A stretch of 64,000 bases of DNA from Burkholderiales bacterium (GTDB taxonomy: Bacteria; Pseudomonadota; Gammaproteobacteria; Burkholderiales; Burkholderiaceae_C), in NCBI GenBank assembly GCA_016185015.1, contig JACPOI010000006.1:61047-125046 (forward strand), written 5' to 3'. The notes under the pieces were generated by a model. It did no database searches. It was given only the letters and a program-made list of their open reading frames with translations, and was not told where the DNA came from. This document shows positions 32,244 to 43,125 of this stretch, in pieces. Within the stretch, counting starts at the first letter, position 1, and each line of letters begins with the position of its first letter. Made by a program: the position numbers and the translations under genes.

Positions 32244-34316
32244 ATGACGCAGCCGCTCCCCGTCCTGGTCCAGACCCCGGCCCACAGCCAGGTGGCCGGC
32301 ACGCTGAGTTATCTGAGTGAGTCGGCACTTGCGGCGGGCACGCTGGTGCGCGTGCCGCTGGGCCGGCGCGAGACCCTGGGCATCGTCTGGGATGCTGCGT
32401 CGCAAGGTCAGGCCGAGGTCGAAACCAGCCGCCTGCGCCCCATCGCCACCGCGCTCACAGCCCTGCCCCCACTCAGCGCCGCGTGGCGCCAGCTGGTGGA
32501 CTTTGCGGCCAGCTACTACCAGCGCGCGGCCGGCGAGATCGCCCTGGCCGCGCTGCCGCCGCAGCTGCGCGAACTCAGCAGCGAACAACTGGCGCGCCGC
32601 CTCAAGCGCCCGGCCGGGGCCGCCGGCGGCGCCCCCGCGGCCAGCCTGCCCACGCTGACGCCCGAGCAGGGCGAGGTGCTGGCGCAGATCGAAGCCCAGG
32701 CCGGCCCCTTCCTGCTCTTCGGCGCCACCGGCAGTGGCAAGACCGAGGTCTACCTGCGCTGCGTGCAGGCCCTGCTGGAACACGACCCCGAAGCCCAGGC
32801 CATGGTCATGGTGCCCGAGATCAACCTCACGCCCCAGCTCGAATCGCGCTTTGCGGCCCGCTTTGGTGCTGACGTCGTGGTCTCCCTGCACAGCGGCATG
32901 ACCAACCCGCAGCGCCTCAAGAGCTGGCTGGCCGCCCACAGCGGGGCGGCGCGCATCGTGCTGGGCACACGCATGGCGGTGTTCGCGTCGATGCCGAAAC
33001 TGCGCCTGGTGGTGGTGGACGAGGAACACGACCCCAGCTACAAACAACAGGAAGGCGCGCGTTACTCGGCGCGTGACCTGGCCATCTACCGCGGCCGCCT
33101 CGAAGGCGCCAAGGTCATCCTGGGCTCGGCCACCCCCTCACTGGAGTCCTGGCACCACAGCCGACCGGTGGCCGAGGGCGGGCGTTATGTGCGCCTGCTC
33201 ATGCCCAGCCGCGTGGGTGACGGTGGCGCCCTGCCGCTGGTGCGGCGCGTGGACATGAACCACCAGCCCAAACACGCGGTGTTCTCACCGCCCCTGCTCG
33301 AAGCCCTCAAGGGCCGCATCGCCAAGGGCGAGCAAAGCATGGTCTTCCTGAACCGGCGCGGTTACGCCCCGGTGCTGCATTGCAATGATTGCGAGTGGAA
33401 AAGCGAGTGCCCGCACTGCAGCGCCTTCCGGGTCTTCCACAAGGTCGACCGCACCTTGCGCTGCCACCACTGCGGTTTCACCGAACGTGTGCCGCGCGCC
33501 TGCCCCAGCTGCGGCAGCCCCGACATCCGCCCCATGGGCCGCGGCACCGAGAAACTTGAAGAACACCTGGCCGAACTGCTGGCCGATGTGCAGCGGCCCG
33601 ATGGAGCCCCGGTGCGCATCGTACGCATCGACGCCGACACCACCAAACTCAAGGGCGAGCTGGAAGCGCAACTGGCCCAGGTGCACGCCGGCGAAGTGGA
33701 CGTGCTGGTCGGCACCCAGATGATCGCCAAGGGCCACGACTTCCGTCGCATCACCCTGGTGGCCGCCGCCAACCCCGACAGCGCGCTGTTCTCCAGCGAC
33801 TTCCGCGCGCCCGAGCGACTCTTCAGCCTGCTGATGCAGGCCGCCGGCCGCGCCGGGCGGGACGCCGGCATCAGCGCGCACAGCGAGATGTGGGTGCAGA
33901 CCCACCACCCCACCCACCCGCTCTACGAGAACCTCAAGAAACACGACTACCCGGGTTTCGCCGCGCAGCAGCTCAAGGAGCGCGAACAGGCCGGCCTGCC
34001 GCCCTACAGCTTCCAGGCCCTGGTGCGTGCCGAGGCGCGCACGCAGGAGACGGCCCAGGCCTTCCTCAATGCGGCCAGCACCTTCGGCACCGAAGCCGCC
34101 ACGGCACTCAACGTCACGCTCTACCCGGCCGTGCCCATGAGCGTGCAGCGTGTGGCCAATGTGGAGCGGGCGCAGATGCTGATCGAAAGCCCCTCACGCG
34201 CGGCGCTGCAGCGTTTTCTGGCGGGCTGGCATGAGGTCTTGCACGAAGTGCGGCAGGGGCCCGAGGGCAAGGGGCTGATCCGCTGGGCGGTGGATGTGGA
34301 TCCGTTGACGATTTGA
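32244..34316 (+). CDS. priA: Primosomal replication restart helicase PriA
   Basis: The 690-residue protein reloads the replicative helicase at repaired forks. The N-terminal 3'-end-binding domain is followed by Walker A GATGSGKTEVY near 158 and the DEEH box VVDEEHDPSYKQ near 257. The zinc-binding cysteine pairs appear in CNDCEWKSECPHC and CHHCGF then CPSCGS (about 378-428). RIDADTT, GTQMIAKGHDF and QAAGRAGRDAG complete the helicase motifs. Length is normal. The stop is 13 bp before a minus-strand terminator. Confidence 0.97.
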   Translation: MTQPLPVLVQTPAHSQVAGTLSYLSESALAAGTLVRVPLGRRETLGIVWDAASQGQAEVETSRLRPIATALTALPPLSAAWRQLVDFAASYYQRAAGEIALAALPPQLRELSSEQLARRLKRPAGAAGGAPAASLPTLTPEQGEVLAQIEAQAGPFLLFGATGSGKTEVYLRCVQALLEHDPEAQAMVMVPEINLTPQLESRFAARFGADVVVSLHSGMTNPQRLKSWLAAHSGAARIVLGTRMAVFASMPKLRLVVVDEEHDPSYKQQEGARYSARDLAIYRGRLEGAKVILGSATPSLESWHHSRPVAEGGRYVRLLMPSRVGDGGALPLVRRVDMNHQPKHAVFSPPLLEALKGRIAKGEQSMVFLNRRGYAPVLHCNDCEWKSECPHCSAFRVFHKVDRTLRCHHCGFTERVPRACPSCGSPDIRPMGRGTEKLEEHLAELLADVQRPDGAPVRIVRIDADTTKLKGELEAQLAQVHAGEVDVLVGTQMIAKGHDFRRITLVAAANPDSALFSSDFRAPERLFSLLMQAAGRAGRDAGISAHSEMWVQTHHPTHPLYENLKKHDYPGFAAQQLKEREQAGLPPYSFQALVRAEARTQETAQAFLNAASTFGTEAATALNVTLYPAVPMSVQRVANVERAQMLIESPSRAALQRFLAGWHEVLHEVRQGPEGKGLIRWAVDVDPLTI

Positions 34317-34329
34317 GAGACAAAAAAGA

Positions 34330-34357
34330 ACGGGGGTTTGCCTTGGCAAACCCCCGT
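34330..34357 (-). terminator. Intrinsic terminator (minus strand)
   Basis: A perfect 13-bp stem (ACGGGGGTTTGCC pairs with GGCAAACCCCCGT) is followed on the minus strand by TCTTTTTTG. It would end leftward transcription coming from the katG side or from the short ORF at 34374-34415. On the plus strand no U-run follows, so it is a poor priA terminator. Confidence 0.8.
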
Positions 34358-34373
34358 GATAGCATTTAAGGCG

Positions 34374-34415
34374 CTACCTACCTAATGGTCTTGAGTTGTG
34401 CAGCATGCAATACAT
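34374..34415 (-). CDS. Possible 13-residue peptide ORF with strong ribosome-binding site
   Basis: The ATG at 34415 is preceded 5 bp upstream by AGGAGG within AAAGGAGG. The frame codes MYCMLHNSRPLGR and stops at 34374-34376, 17 bp before the terminator hairpin at 34330-34357. There is no homology I can name. The exact ribosome-binding site and neighbouring terminator suggest a real short transcript, whether the peptide or the RNA is the product. Confidence 0.35.
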   Translation of the reverse strand: MYCMLHNSRPLGR

Positions 34416-34460
34416 CCTGCCCTCCTTTCGTACTGTGCCTGTGACGGCGGTTGGTCGCTA

Positions 34461-34495
34461 GGAAGCCCCTTTCATTCGCACTGATTGGGGCTTCC
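34461..34495. other. Hairpin in the priA-katG spacer
   Basis: GGAAGCCCC and GGGGCTTCC form a 9-bp perfect stem with a 17-nt loop. On the plus strand it is followed by GCCTTTTG, so it might act as a rightward terminator for priA. On the minus strand it would lie in the leader of the 13-codon ORF. Confidence 0.45.
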
Positions 34496-34499
34496 GCCT

Positions 34500-34528
34500 T
34501 TTGTCGTTCGTATTGCAACAACGACAAA
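34500..34528. promoter_or_regulatory. Inverted repeat, candidate operator
   Basis: TTTGTCGTT and AACGACAAA are perfect 9-bp arms separated by 11 bp. A -10-like TAGAAT (minus strand, 34532-34537) lies right beside it. It could be an operator for a leftward small transcript. Confidence 0.4.
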
Positions 34529-34704
34529 CAAATTCTAGGACCGCAGCAATGGAACGTCGAGTGGAATGCTGTGGACAACCTGCTGAATATCTGTGGGTAG
34601 GCTGTGTTTATGCAGGCATAAGTTCTCGTCGCATCTATGCAATTCTTTAACCAGTAAAAATCTGTGGACAAAGTCCGTCCGCGCAACTCACTCATCTGCC
34701 GCCC

Positions 34705-34734
34705 AAAAACAAAGACCACCCGAAGGTGGCCTTT
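34705..34734 (-). terminator. katG terminator
   Basis: AAAG-A-CCACC-CGAA-GGTGG-C-CTTT forms a stem with one mismatch and a stable 4-nt loop. On the minus strand it is followed by GTTTTTGGGC, giving the U-run. It lies 55 bp past the katG stop. Confidence 0.75.
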
Positions 34735-34788
34735 GTTCGTTTAGCAGGCGCGTTTGCTTACTAGCAGCCCAGCGCGTTGCTTATCAGA

Positions 34789-37038
<2,250 letters not shown>

Positions 37039-37122
37039 TCAGCTGGCCAAGGCCAGGGCGGCCAGACATTCAAGCCAGGCCGACGGGCGGCTGGGCACGG
37101 TGGAATGGGCTGGACTGGGCAT
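37039..37122 (-). CDS. Possible 27-residue ORF in the katG leader
   Basis: ATG at 37122, with GGAG 6 bp before it, opens 27 codons ending at 37039-37041, 45 bp before katG. The peptide starts MPSPAHSTVPSRPSAWLECL and ends in a short hydrophobic alanine-leucine tail. No family is recognised. It lies between the palindrome at 37163-37207 and katG, so it would be on the same transcript. A chance frame is possible. Confidence 0.3.
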   Translation of the reverse strand: MPSPAHSTVPSRPSAWLECLAALALAS

Positions 37123-37162
37123 GACGGGCTCCTGGCTTGAACGAGGCTCAAGTTTAGGAAAA

Positions 37163-37207
37163 GGCTATTGAAATAGATATTTGATTTCCGCTATCTATCA
37201 AATAGCC
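37163..37207. promoter_or_regulatory. OxyR-like palindrome upstream of katG
   Basis: The site has perfect 7-bp outer arms (GGCTATT and AATAGCC) and nested ATAGAT/ATCTAT, with five ATAG or CTAT tetramers across 45 bp. OxyR binds tandem ATAG-type half-sites ahead of peroxide-induced genes. The spacing here is not the exact Escherichia coli consensus. A TAAACT -10-like element lies just downstream on the minus strand, in line with activation from this site. Confidence 0.6.
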
Positions 37208-37296
37208 CGTGCCTATGTGCTGGGCCATTGCAGCACGAAGCGATAGCCCTTGTTTGTACCGGGGAGGGGCTCAGCCCATGAGGCCGGCCGGCAAGA

Positions 37297-38784
37297 TCAG
37301 GGCGCGGGCGCCAGTTGCGTGATCAGGCGGTGATAGAAGCGGATGGCATCAGCGTAGTTCGCGATGCTCAGCCGCTCGTTGGTGCCGTGGAAACGCTTGA
37401 GGTCTTCGGCATTTGCCCGCACGGGCGAGAACTTGAAGATGTGGTCGCTGATCTCGCCGTAGTGGATCGAGTCGGTGCCGGCCACCATCAGGCCGGGCGC
37501 CACCAGGGCGTCGGGAAACACTTCGCGGATGGTGCGGTTCAGCGTGCGGTACTGGGCCGAATCGGTGGGTGCCACCTTGGACGCGTCGACCGCACCGGGC
37601 AAGGCGTAGAGCTCGAACTGGCTGGCCGGCACCACGGCACCCACGTGGCCGCGCATGTGTTCCATGACCTGCTCCTTGCGGTCACCCGGCAGGATGCGGA
37701 AGTTCACCGTGGCCTCGGCGCGGCCGGGCAGCACGTTCTCCTTGTTGCCGGCGTTGACGATGGTCAGCGCGGTGGTGGTGCGCAAGACGGCGTTGGTGCT
37801 AGCGGCGCGCTCCAGCTGGCTCTGCACCACGGGGCCGAAGAGCCAGAGGTTGGACAAAGCCACCCGGGAAAAGCCGCCCATCTCGGGCGCCAGGGTGTCG
37901 AACATCTCGCCAGCCACGCCGCGGATGCCCCCGGGCAGCTGGTGGTCGTCCAGGCGCTTGAGGGCCGCGCTCATCATGCCGATGGCGCTGTCACCCTTGA
38001 CCGGCGGCATGGACGAGTGCCCCGGTGTCGCCGACACGTTCAGGACGACGGAGAGATAACCCTTTTCCGCCACGCCGATCAGCGCGGCCGGCTGCCTGAG
38101 CCCCGGCAGCACGCCTTCGAGCACGAGCAGGCCTTCGTCCAGCACGAAGTCCAGGCGCACGCCGCGCGACTTGAGCAGGGCGGCGATCTTGGCGGCCCCG
38201 CGCAGGCCGCCCACTTCTTCGTCGGCACCGTAGGCCAGGTAGAGGGTGCGCGAAGGCTTGTAGCCGCTGGCCAGCAGCAGCTCCACGGCCTCCAGCTGGG
38301 ACAGCAGGTTGCCCTTGTCGTCCCAGGAGCCGCGCCCCCAGACGTAGCCGTCCTTCACGCCGCCCGAAAAAGGCGCTTCGCTCCAGTCGCCTTCGGTGCC
38401 CGGCGCAATCGGCACCACGTCCTGATGGGCCATGAGCAGGATGGGCCGGGCCTGGGGGTCGCTGCCCTGCCAGGTGTAGAGCAGGTTGAGCTCACCGACC
38501 ACCTCGCGTTTGAGGGCGGCATGCACACGCGGGAAACGCTGTTGCAACAGCGTGCGCAAGGCGCGGAACTGGTCCGCGTTGAGCCCCGCCTCCGTGCGCG
38601 AGGACACCGTGCGCAGGCGCACGGCTTCGGCTAGGCGGCCGGCTGCGCCGGCTTCGTCGACCTGGATCGGCGCCAGCGGCGTCACGACCAGCTGGCGCGA
38701 GCCTTTGCGCCAGGTGTTGATGCCGACCGCCGTGGCCAGGAGCAACACGAGCACGGCGATGACGAGGAGCGTTTTCTTGATCAT
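37297..38784 (-). CDS. M20-family metallopeptidase (membrane-anchored)
   Basis: The 495-residue protein starts at MIKKTLLVIAV with an N-terminal membrane anchor or uncleaved signal (about 4-22). Dinuclear zinc ligands of the M20/ArgE/carboxypeptidase S type are seen in LMAHQDVVPI, GRGSWDDKGNL, YGADEEVGG and the C-terminal HYGEISDHIF. The dimerisation domain lies between about 235 and 365. Members cleave dipeptides or acyl-amino acids; the long form resembles carboxypeptidase S. It lies 38 bp downstream of the AEC transporter gene, suggesting a shared transcript. The upstream extension of the frame is a shadow of that gene. Confidence 0.88.
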   Translation of the reverse strand: MIKKTLLVIAVLVLLLATAVGINTWRKGSRQLVVTPLAPIQVDEAGAAGRLAEAVRLRTVSSRTEAGLNADQFRALRTLLQQRFPRVHAALKREVVGELNLLYTWQGSDPQARPILLMAHQDVVPIAPGTEGDWSEAPFSGGVKDGYVWGRGSWDDKGNLLSQLEAVELLLASGYKPSRTLYLAYGADEEVGGLRGAAKIAALLKSRGVRLDFVLDEGLLVLEGVLPGLRQPAALIGVAEKGYLSVVLNVSATPGHSSMPPVKGDSAIGMMSAALKRLDDHQLPGGIRGVAGEMFDTLAPEMGGFSRVALSNLWLFGPVVQSQLERAASTNAVLRTTTALTIVNAGNKENVLPGRAEATVNFRILPGDRKEQVMEHMRGHVGAVVPASQFELYALPGAVDASKVAPTDSAQYRTLNRTIREVFPDALVAPGLMVAGTDSIHYGEISDHIFKFSPVRANAEDLKRFHGTNERLSIANYADAIRFYHRLITQLAPAP

Positions 38785-38822
38785 GGGTCTTCTGCGGGAA
38801 GAAGGAAACTCAGGAACGGGCC

Positions 38823-39788
38823 TCAGGTCATCAGGCCGACAGCCCCCGAGAAGCTCAGGAAGGCCACCGCGGTGGAAACCAGGATGATGCGGGCGATGCG
38901 CCCGTTGTCGGCGCCGAAGCGCTCGGCCAGCAGCGAGACGTTGCTGGCGCTGGGCAGGGCCGCGGCCAGCACCATGACGGTGAGGGCAAAGCGGCTCAGC
39001 GGCACGCCCATCTGCACAGCACCCACGCCCACCAGCAACACCAGCAGAGGGTGCAGCAGCAGCTTGAAGACGGCCACGGGCACGTAGTCGCGCAGGGGGA
39101 TGGGGGCATGCTTGCTTTCCACCGTGAGGATCTGCGAGCGCGCCAGCACGGCGCCGATGGTGAACAGCGCCACCGGCGAAGCGGCATCGGCCAGCAGGCC
39201 CACGGTCTTGTGCACCGGACCGGGCAGTTCCAGCTGGACGTAGGAGGCCAGCCCCCCCAGCAGGATGGCCCAGGGCATGGGGTTGGTCAGCATGCCGCGC
39301 AGGGCGTTCTTGAGCGCCACGGCGGTACCGTGCTTGTCGGCGCCGTCCAGGCGCGAGAGCGCGATGCACAACGAGGTGGTGATGACCATGTCCACCAGCA
39401 TGCCCACGATGACAGGCGCGGCCGCCAGCGGCCCCAGCAGGGCCACCAGCAAGGGCACGCCCATGAAGCCGGTGTTGGGGAAGGCCGCCACCAGGGCCCC
39501 GAAGGAGGCGTCGTTCCAGCGGACGCGGTCGTTCAGGGACACGGCAATGGTGAAGCCCACCATGATCAGCCCGCACAGCAGCCAGACGCCGAACACCGCG
39601 AAGTCCAGCAGCTGGGCAATCGGCGTGCTGGCGCCGAAGCGGTAGAGCAGGCAGGGCAGCGCGAAGAACAGCACGAAACCGTTCAGACCGGGGATGGCCT
39701 CCAGCGGCAGCATGCGCCGCCGCGCGGCCAGGTAACCGCACAAGACGAGTGCAAAGAAAGGGAAGGTGACCGAGAAGATTTGCAACAC
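38823..39788 (-). CDS. AEC-family auxin efflux carrier-like transporter
   Basis: This membrane protein has about 321 residues. About ten hydrophobic segments start at VLQIFSVTFPFFALVLCGYL and end at FLSFSGAVGLMT. The GTG at 39788 gives the usual family start; a TTG at 39842 would add an 18-residue hydrophilic extension not seen in relatives, so I prefer the GTG, with moderate confidence. AEC proteins move organic acids such as malate or malonate. It is divergent from rep, whose ATG is 69 bp away, and is followed by the M20 peptidase. Confidence 0.85.
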   Translation of the reverse strand: MLQIFSVTFPFFALVLCGYLAARRRMLPLEAIPGLNGFVLFFALPCLLYRFGASTPIAQLLDFAVFGVWLLCGLIMVGFTIAVSLNDRVRWNDASFGALVAAFPNTGFMGVPLLVALLGPLAAAPVIVGMLVDMVITTSLCIALSRLDGADKHGTAVALKNALRGMLTNPMPWAILLGGLASYVQLELPGPVHKTVGLLADAASPVALFTIGAVLARSQILTVESKHAPIPLRDYVPVAVFKLLLHPLLVLLVGVGAVQMGVPLSRFALTVMVLAAALPSASNVSLLAERFGADNGRIARIILVSTAVAFLSFSGAVGLMT

Positions 39789-39856
39789 GGTGTGTATTGT
39801 CGCCGCACTGTGAAATGGTCTCTCGTTATGATCTGAGCGCAAGTTCTGAATAACGA

Positions 39857-41980
39857 ATGTCGTCTTCCCCCACCCACGGTCTCAATCTCGCGCAGCAGGA
39901 CGCCGTCAATTTCCTGCAGGGCCCCTGTCTGGTGCTGGCCGGCGCCGGCTCCGGCAAGACCCGCGTCATCACGCACAAGATCGGCCGCCTGATCCAGGCC
40001 GGGCTGGAGCCCAAGCGCATCGCGGCCATCACCTTCACCAACAAGGCCGCGGCCGAAATGCGCGAGCGCGCCAAGAGCCTGATCGGCAGGGCCGCGAAAG
40101 AGGTGCGCATCTGCACCTTCCACGCCCTGGGTGTGCATCTGCTGCGCGAAGACGGCGAGGCCGTGGGCCTGAAACCGAAGTTCTCGATCCTGGACAGCGA
40201 CGACGTCACCGGCATCCTGAAGGACGCCGGCGGCAGCACCGACGCGGCCACCGCGCGCCAGTGGCAGTGGACCATCAGCCTGTGGAAGAACATGGGGCTG
40301 AACGCCGAGCAGGCCGAAGCCCTGGCCAAGGACGACAACGAGCGCATCACCGCGCGCATCATGGCGCGCTATGAAGAGCGCCTGACCGCCTACCAGAGTG
40401 TGGATTTTGACGACCTGATCGGCCTGCCCCTCAAGCTGCTGCGCGACCACGCCGAGGTGCGGGCCAAGTGGCAGAAGATCATGGGCCACATCCTGGTCGA
40501 CGAGTACCAGGACACCAATGCCACGCAGTACGACCTGCTCAAGCTGCTGGTGCCGCCCGACCCGCGGGACGCGCGTTTCACCGCCGTGGGCGACGACGAC
40601 CAGTCCATCTACGGCTGGCGCGGCGCCACGCTGGACAACCTGAAAAAACTGCCGGTGGATTTCCCCACCCTCAAGGTCATCAAGCTGGAGCAAAACTACC
40701 GCTCCACCGGCGCCATCCTGCAGGCCGCCAACAATGTGATCGGCCCCAACCCCAAGCTCTTCCCCAAGCGCCTGTGGAGCGAGCTGGGCGAGGGCGAGCC
40801 GGTGCGCGTGGTGGACGCCGACAGCGAGGAACACGAGGCCGAGCGCATGGTGGCGCGCATCCAGAGCCTGCGCTCGGAGTCGCAGCACAAGGAGTTCCGC
40901 CACTTCGCCGTGCTCTACCGCGCCAACCACCAGGCCCGTATCCTGGAGCAGGCCCTGCGCAAGGCCCAGATTCCCTACAAGGTCTCGGGCGGCCAGAGCT
41001 TCTTCGACCGTGCCGAGATCCGCGACCTCTGCGCCTGGTTCCGCCTGTGGGTCAACAACGACGACGACCCGGCCTTCCTGCGCGCCGTGACCACACCGAA
41101 GCGCGGCATCGGCCATCAGACGCTGCAACAGCTGGGTACCTTTGCCGGCCAGTACAAGCTGAGCCTGTTCGAGGCGCTGTTCTCCAACTCCCTGCCCTCA
41201 GTGCTCAATGCACGCGCGGTGGGCAGCCTGCACGAGTTCGGCCGTTACGTGAACGACCTCGAATACCGCGCCCGCCACACCGAAGGCGCCGAGGACGCCA
41301 TGGCCTTCCTGCTGGACTGGCTCAAGGACATCGGCTACGAGAAGCACCTCTACGACGGCGAGGACAGCGAGAAGCTGGCCGCCTCGCGCTGGACCAATGT
41401 GCTGGATTTCTGCGACTGGATGGCCAAGCGCTGCGGCGGCGAGATCGACGACACCGCCGGCGTGACGCTGGCCAGCGAGAAGAAGACCCTGCTGGAAGTG
41501 GCGCAGACCATCTCCCTGCTCTCGACCATCAGCGAGCGCGACAAGGACCAGGACGTGGTGACGCTCTCCACCCTGCACGCCGCCAAGGGCCTGGAGTGGC
41601 CGCACGTGATGATGGTGGGCGTGACCGAGGGCATGCTGCCTTTCAAGCTCGACGAGGGCGCCGACTCCCTGGGCGGCTCCACGCGCGAGCACGAGGCCGT
41701 CAACGAGAGCGTGGCGCTGCGCCTGCAGGAAGAGCGCCGCCTCATGTACGTGGGCATCACCCGCGCGCAGCGCACGCTGGCCGTGAGCTGGCCCAGGAAA
41801 CGCAAGAAGGGGCGCGAGATGGTCAGCGTACAGCCCAGCCGCTTCATCGCCGAGATGGCGCTGAACCAGGCCACCACGAAGGAAGACCCGCGCGAGAAGC
41901 TGCGCGCGCTGCGCGCTGAATTCGCCAAGAAGGCGCTGGACACGGCGGCCGCGCAAGCCCTGGCAGGAGACGCGGCATGA
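39857..41980 (+). CDS. rep: ATP-dependent DNA helicase Rep/UvrD family (probably Rep)
   Basis: This 707-residue superfamily 1A 3'-5' helicase has Walker A AGAGSGKTRVI near 34-42, motif Ia ITFTNKAAAEM, motif II VDEYQDTNATQYDLL near 218 and motif III GDDDQSIYGWRGA. Further motifs are the arginine-rich NYRSTGAI, LSTLHAAKGLEWPHVM and EERRLMYVGITRAQ. Overall order and the GLNLAQQDAV start favour Rep over UvrD. It aids fork progress through protein roadblocks. The stop overlaps pldA by 4 bp (ATGA), an unrelated partner. Confidence 0.9.
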   Translation: MSSSPTHGLNLAQQDAVNFLQGPCLVLAGAGSGKTRVITHKIGRLIQAGLEPKRIAAITFTNKAAAEMRERAKSLIGRAAKEVRICTFHALGVHLLREDGEAVGLKPKFSILDSDDVTGILKDAGGSTDAATARQWQWTISLWKNMGLNAEQAEALAKDDNERITARIMARYEERLTAYQSVDFDDLIGLPLKLLRDHAEVRAKWQKIMGHILVDEYQDTNATQYDLLKLLVPPDPRDARFTAVGDDDQSIYGWRGATLDNLKKLPVDFPTLKVIKLEQNYRSTGAILQAANNVIGPNPKLFPKRLWSELGEGEPVRVVDADSEEHEAERMVARIQSLRSESQHKEFRHFAVLYRANHQARILEQALRKAQIPYKVSGGQSFFDRAEIRDLCAWFRLWVNNDDDPAFLRAVTTPKRGIGHQTLQQLGTFAGQYKLSLFEALFSNSLPSVLNARAVGSLHEFGRYVNDLEYRARHTEGAEDAMAFLLDWLKDIGYEKHLYDGEDSEKLAASRWTNVLDFCDWMAKRCGGEIDDTAGVTLASEKKTLLEVAQTISLLSTISERDKDQDVVTLSTLHAAKGLEWPHVMMVGVTEGMLPFKLDEGADSLGGSTREHEAVNESVALRLQEERRLMYVGITRAQRTLAVSWPRKRKKGREMVSVQPSRFIAEMALNQATTKEDPREKLRALRAEFAKKALDTAAAQALAGDAA

Positions 41981-43107
41981 GCCTGCGGCACGCCTTGGCA
42001 GGGCTGGTGCTGCTGGGCAGCGCCGTGCCGGCCTGGGCGCAGGCCCAGGCCCAGGCGGCCGATCCATCGCCTGCCAGCGGCTGGCAGGCCTGCGCGCAGC
42101 AGACCCAGGACGCGAGCGCGCGCCTGGCCTGCTACGACCGCTGGGTACAGGAGCATGGTCAGCCGGCCGAAGCGACCACCCCCCCGGCGGCTGTGCCGGC
42201 CGAACCCGGCAACAAGACCAGCGCGTCCCCCCGGCCGCCAGAGTGCCGCAGCGGCCCGCAGTCGACCCTCTCGCGCTACTGGGAGCTGGAAGACGGCAGC
42301 GACTGCGGCCGCTTCAACATCCGCGGCTACCGCCCCATCAGCCTCTCGTACATCCATGCGGACACGGTCAACCGGGCGCCCAGCTCGCCCACGGCCGGCC
42401 ACAGCGCCACCAGTGAAACGCCCTACCTCATCAACGAGGGGCGCATCCAGCTCTCGGTGCGCACCAAGGTCGGCCAGGGCTTCCTGCCGGTCAGCAATTT
42501 CGGCGGACGCGATTCCCTGTGGTTCGGCTACACGCAGCAGTCCTACTGGCAGCTCTTCAGCGGCTCGATCTCGCGGCCCTTCCGCACCACGGACCACGAG
42601 CCCGAGATCATGTACATCGTGCCGGTGCCGGCCGAACTGCCCGGCGGCTGGCGCCTGCGCTACGCCGGGGCGAGCTTCAACCACCAATCCAACGGCCAGA
42701 GCCTGCCGCTGTCGCGCAGCTGGAACCGCGCCATCCTGATGGCGGGCATGGAAAAGGGCGAGCGCTTCACGGTGACCGCCCGCCTGTGGAACCGCATCCC
42801 CGATGGCGACGAAATCGACGACAACCCGGAGATCGACCAGCTCATCGGCCGCGGCGAAGTCACCGGCGGCTGGCAGGTCAACAAGGACAACACCCTGCTG
42901 CTGACACTGCGCCACTCCATGACCAGCCCCGCCAACGGCTCCTACCGGCTGGAGTGGCTGCAGACCCTGGGAGAGGCCAATCGCAACGGCAGCCCGAGCG
43001 GGCTGCGCATGCATGTGCAGCTGTTCAATGGCTACGGCGATTCGCTGGTGGACTACAACCGCGGCCGCACCGTGCTCAGCATCGGCCTGAGCCTGGTGGA
43101 CTGGTAG
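41977..43107 (+). CDS. pldA: Outer membrane phospholipase A (OMPLA)
   Basis: The 376-residue protein has a signal peptide ending near AQA, a proline-rich segment (about 28-95) of uncertain role, and a 12-strand OMPLA barrel. The catalytic triad is in register with Escherichia coli His142-Ser144-Asn156, here His236, Ser238 and Asn250 (NHQSNGQSLPLSRSWNR). It degrades phospholipids in the outer leaflet when the membrane is disturbed. The N-terminal extension is longer than in the enterobacterial enzyme. The start overlaps rep by 4 bp. Confidence 0.94.
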   Translation: MSLRHALAGLVLLGSAVPAWAQAQAQAADPSPASGWQACAQQTQDASARLACYDRWVQEHGQPAEATTPPAAVPAEPGNKTSASPRPPECRSGPQSTLSRYWELEDGSDCGRFNIRGYRPISLSYIHADTVNRAPSSPTAGHSATSETPYLINEGRIQLSVRTKVGQGFLPVSNFGGRDSLWFGYTQQSYWQLFSGSISRPFRTTDHEPEIMYIVPVPAELPGGWRLRYAGASFNHQSNGQSLPLSRSWNRAILMAGMEKGERFTVTARLWNRIPDGDEIDDNPEIDQLIGRGEVTGGWQVNKDNTLLLTLRHSMTSPANGSYRLEWLQTLGEANRNGSPSGLRMHVQLFNGYGDSLVDYNRGRTVLSIGLSLVDW

Positions 43108-43125
43108 GCCGACCGGCCCAGGCGC

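Larger units (their letters stand above)
34317..34788. other. Signal-dense spacer between priA and katG
   Basis: This 470-bp AT-rich spacer has no clear protein gene. On the minus strand, read left from katG, it holds the katG terminator, two TGTGGACAA motifs (reverse of a DnaA-like box; one at about 34570, one at about 34662), a 9-bp inverted repeat (34500-34528), a 9-bp hairpin (34461-34495), a 13-codon ORF with a perfect ribosome-binding site, and a strong terminator. A small RNA or leader-peptide gene is a reasonable guess. Confidence 0.55.

Noticed and set aside
34378..34719. A 113-codon minus-strand frame in the priA-katG spacer
   Set aside because: It runs across the katG terminator and both dyads and has no ribosome-binding site or family. 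The 13-codon ORF in another frame has a better start.
31868..34788. Possible replication origin around priA
   Set aside because: There are only two exact DnaA boxes and no dnaA, dnaN or gyrB nearby, and the other motifs are imperfect. Titration or local control is more likely.
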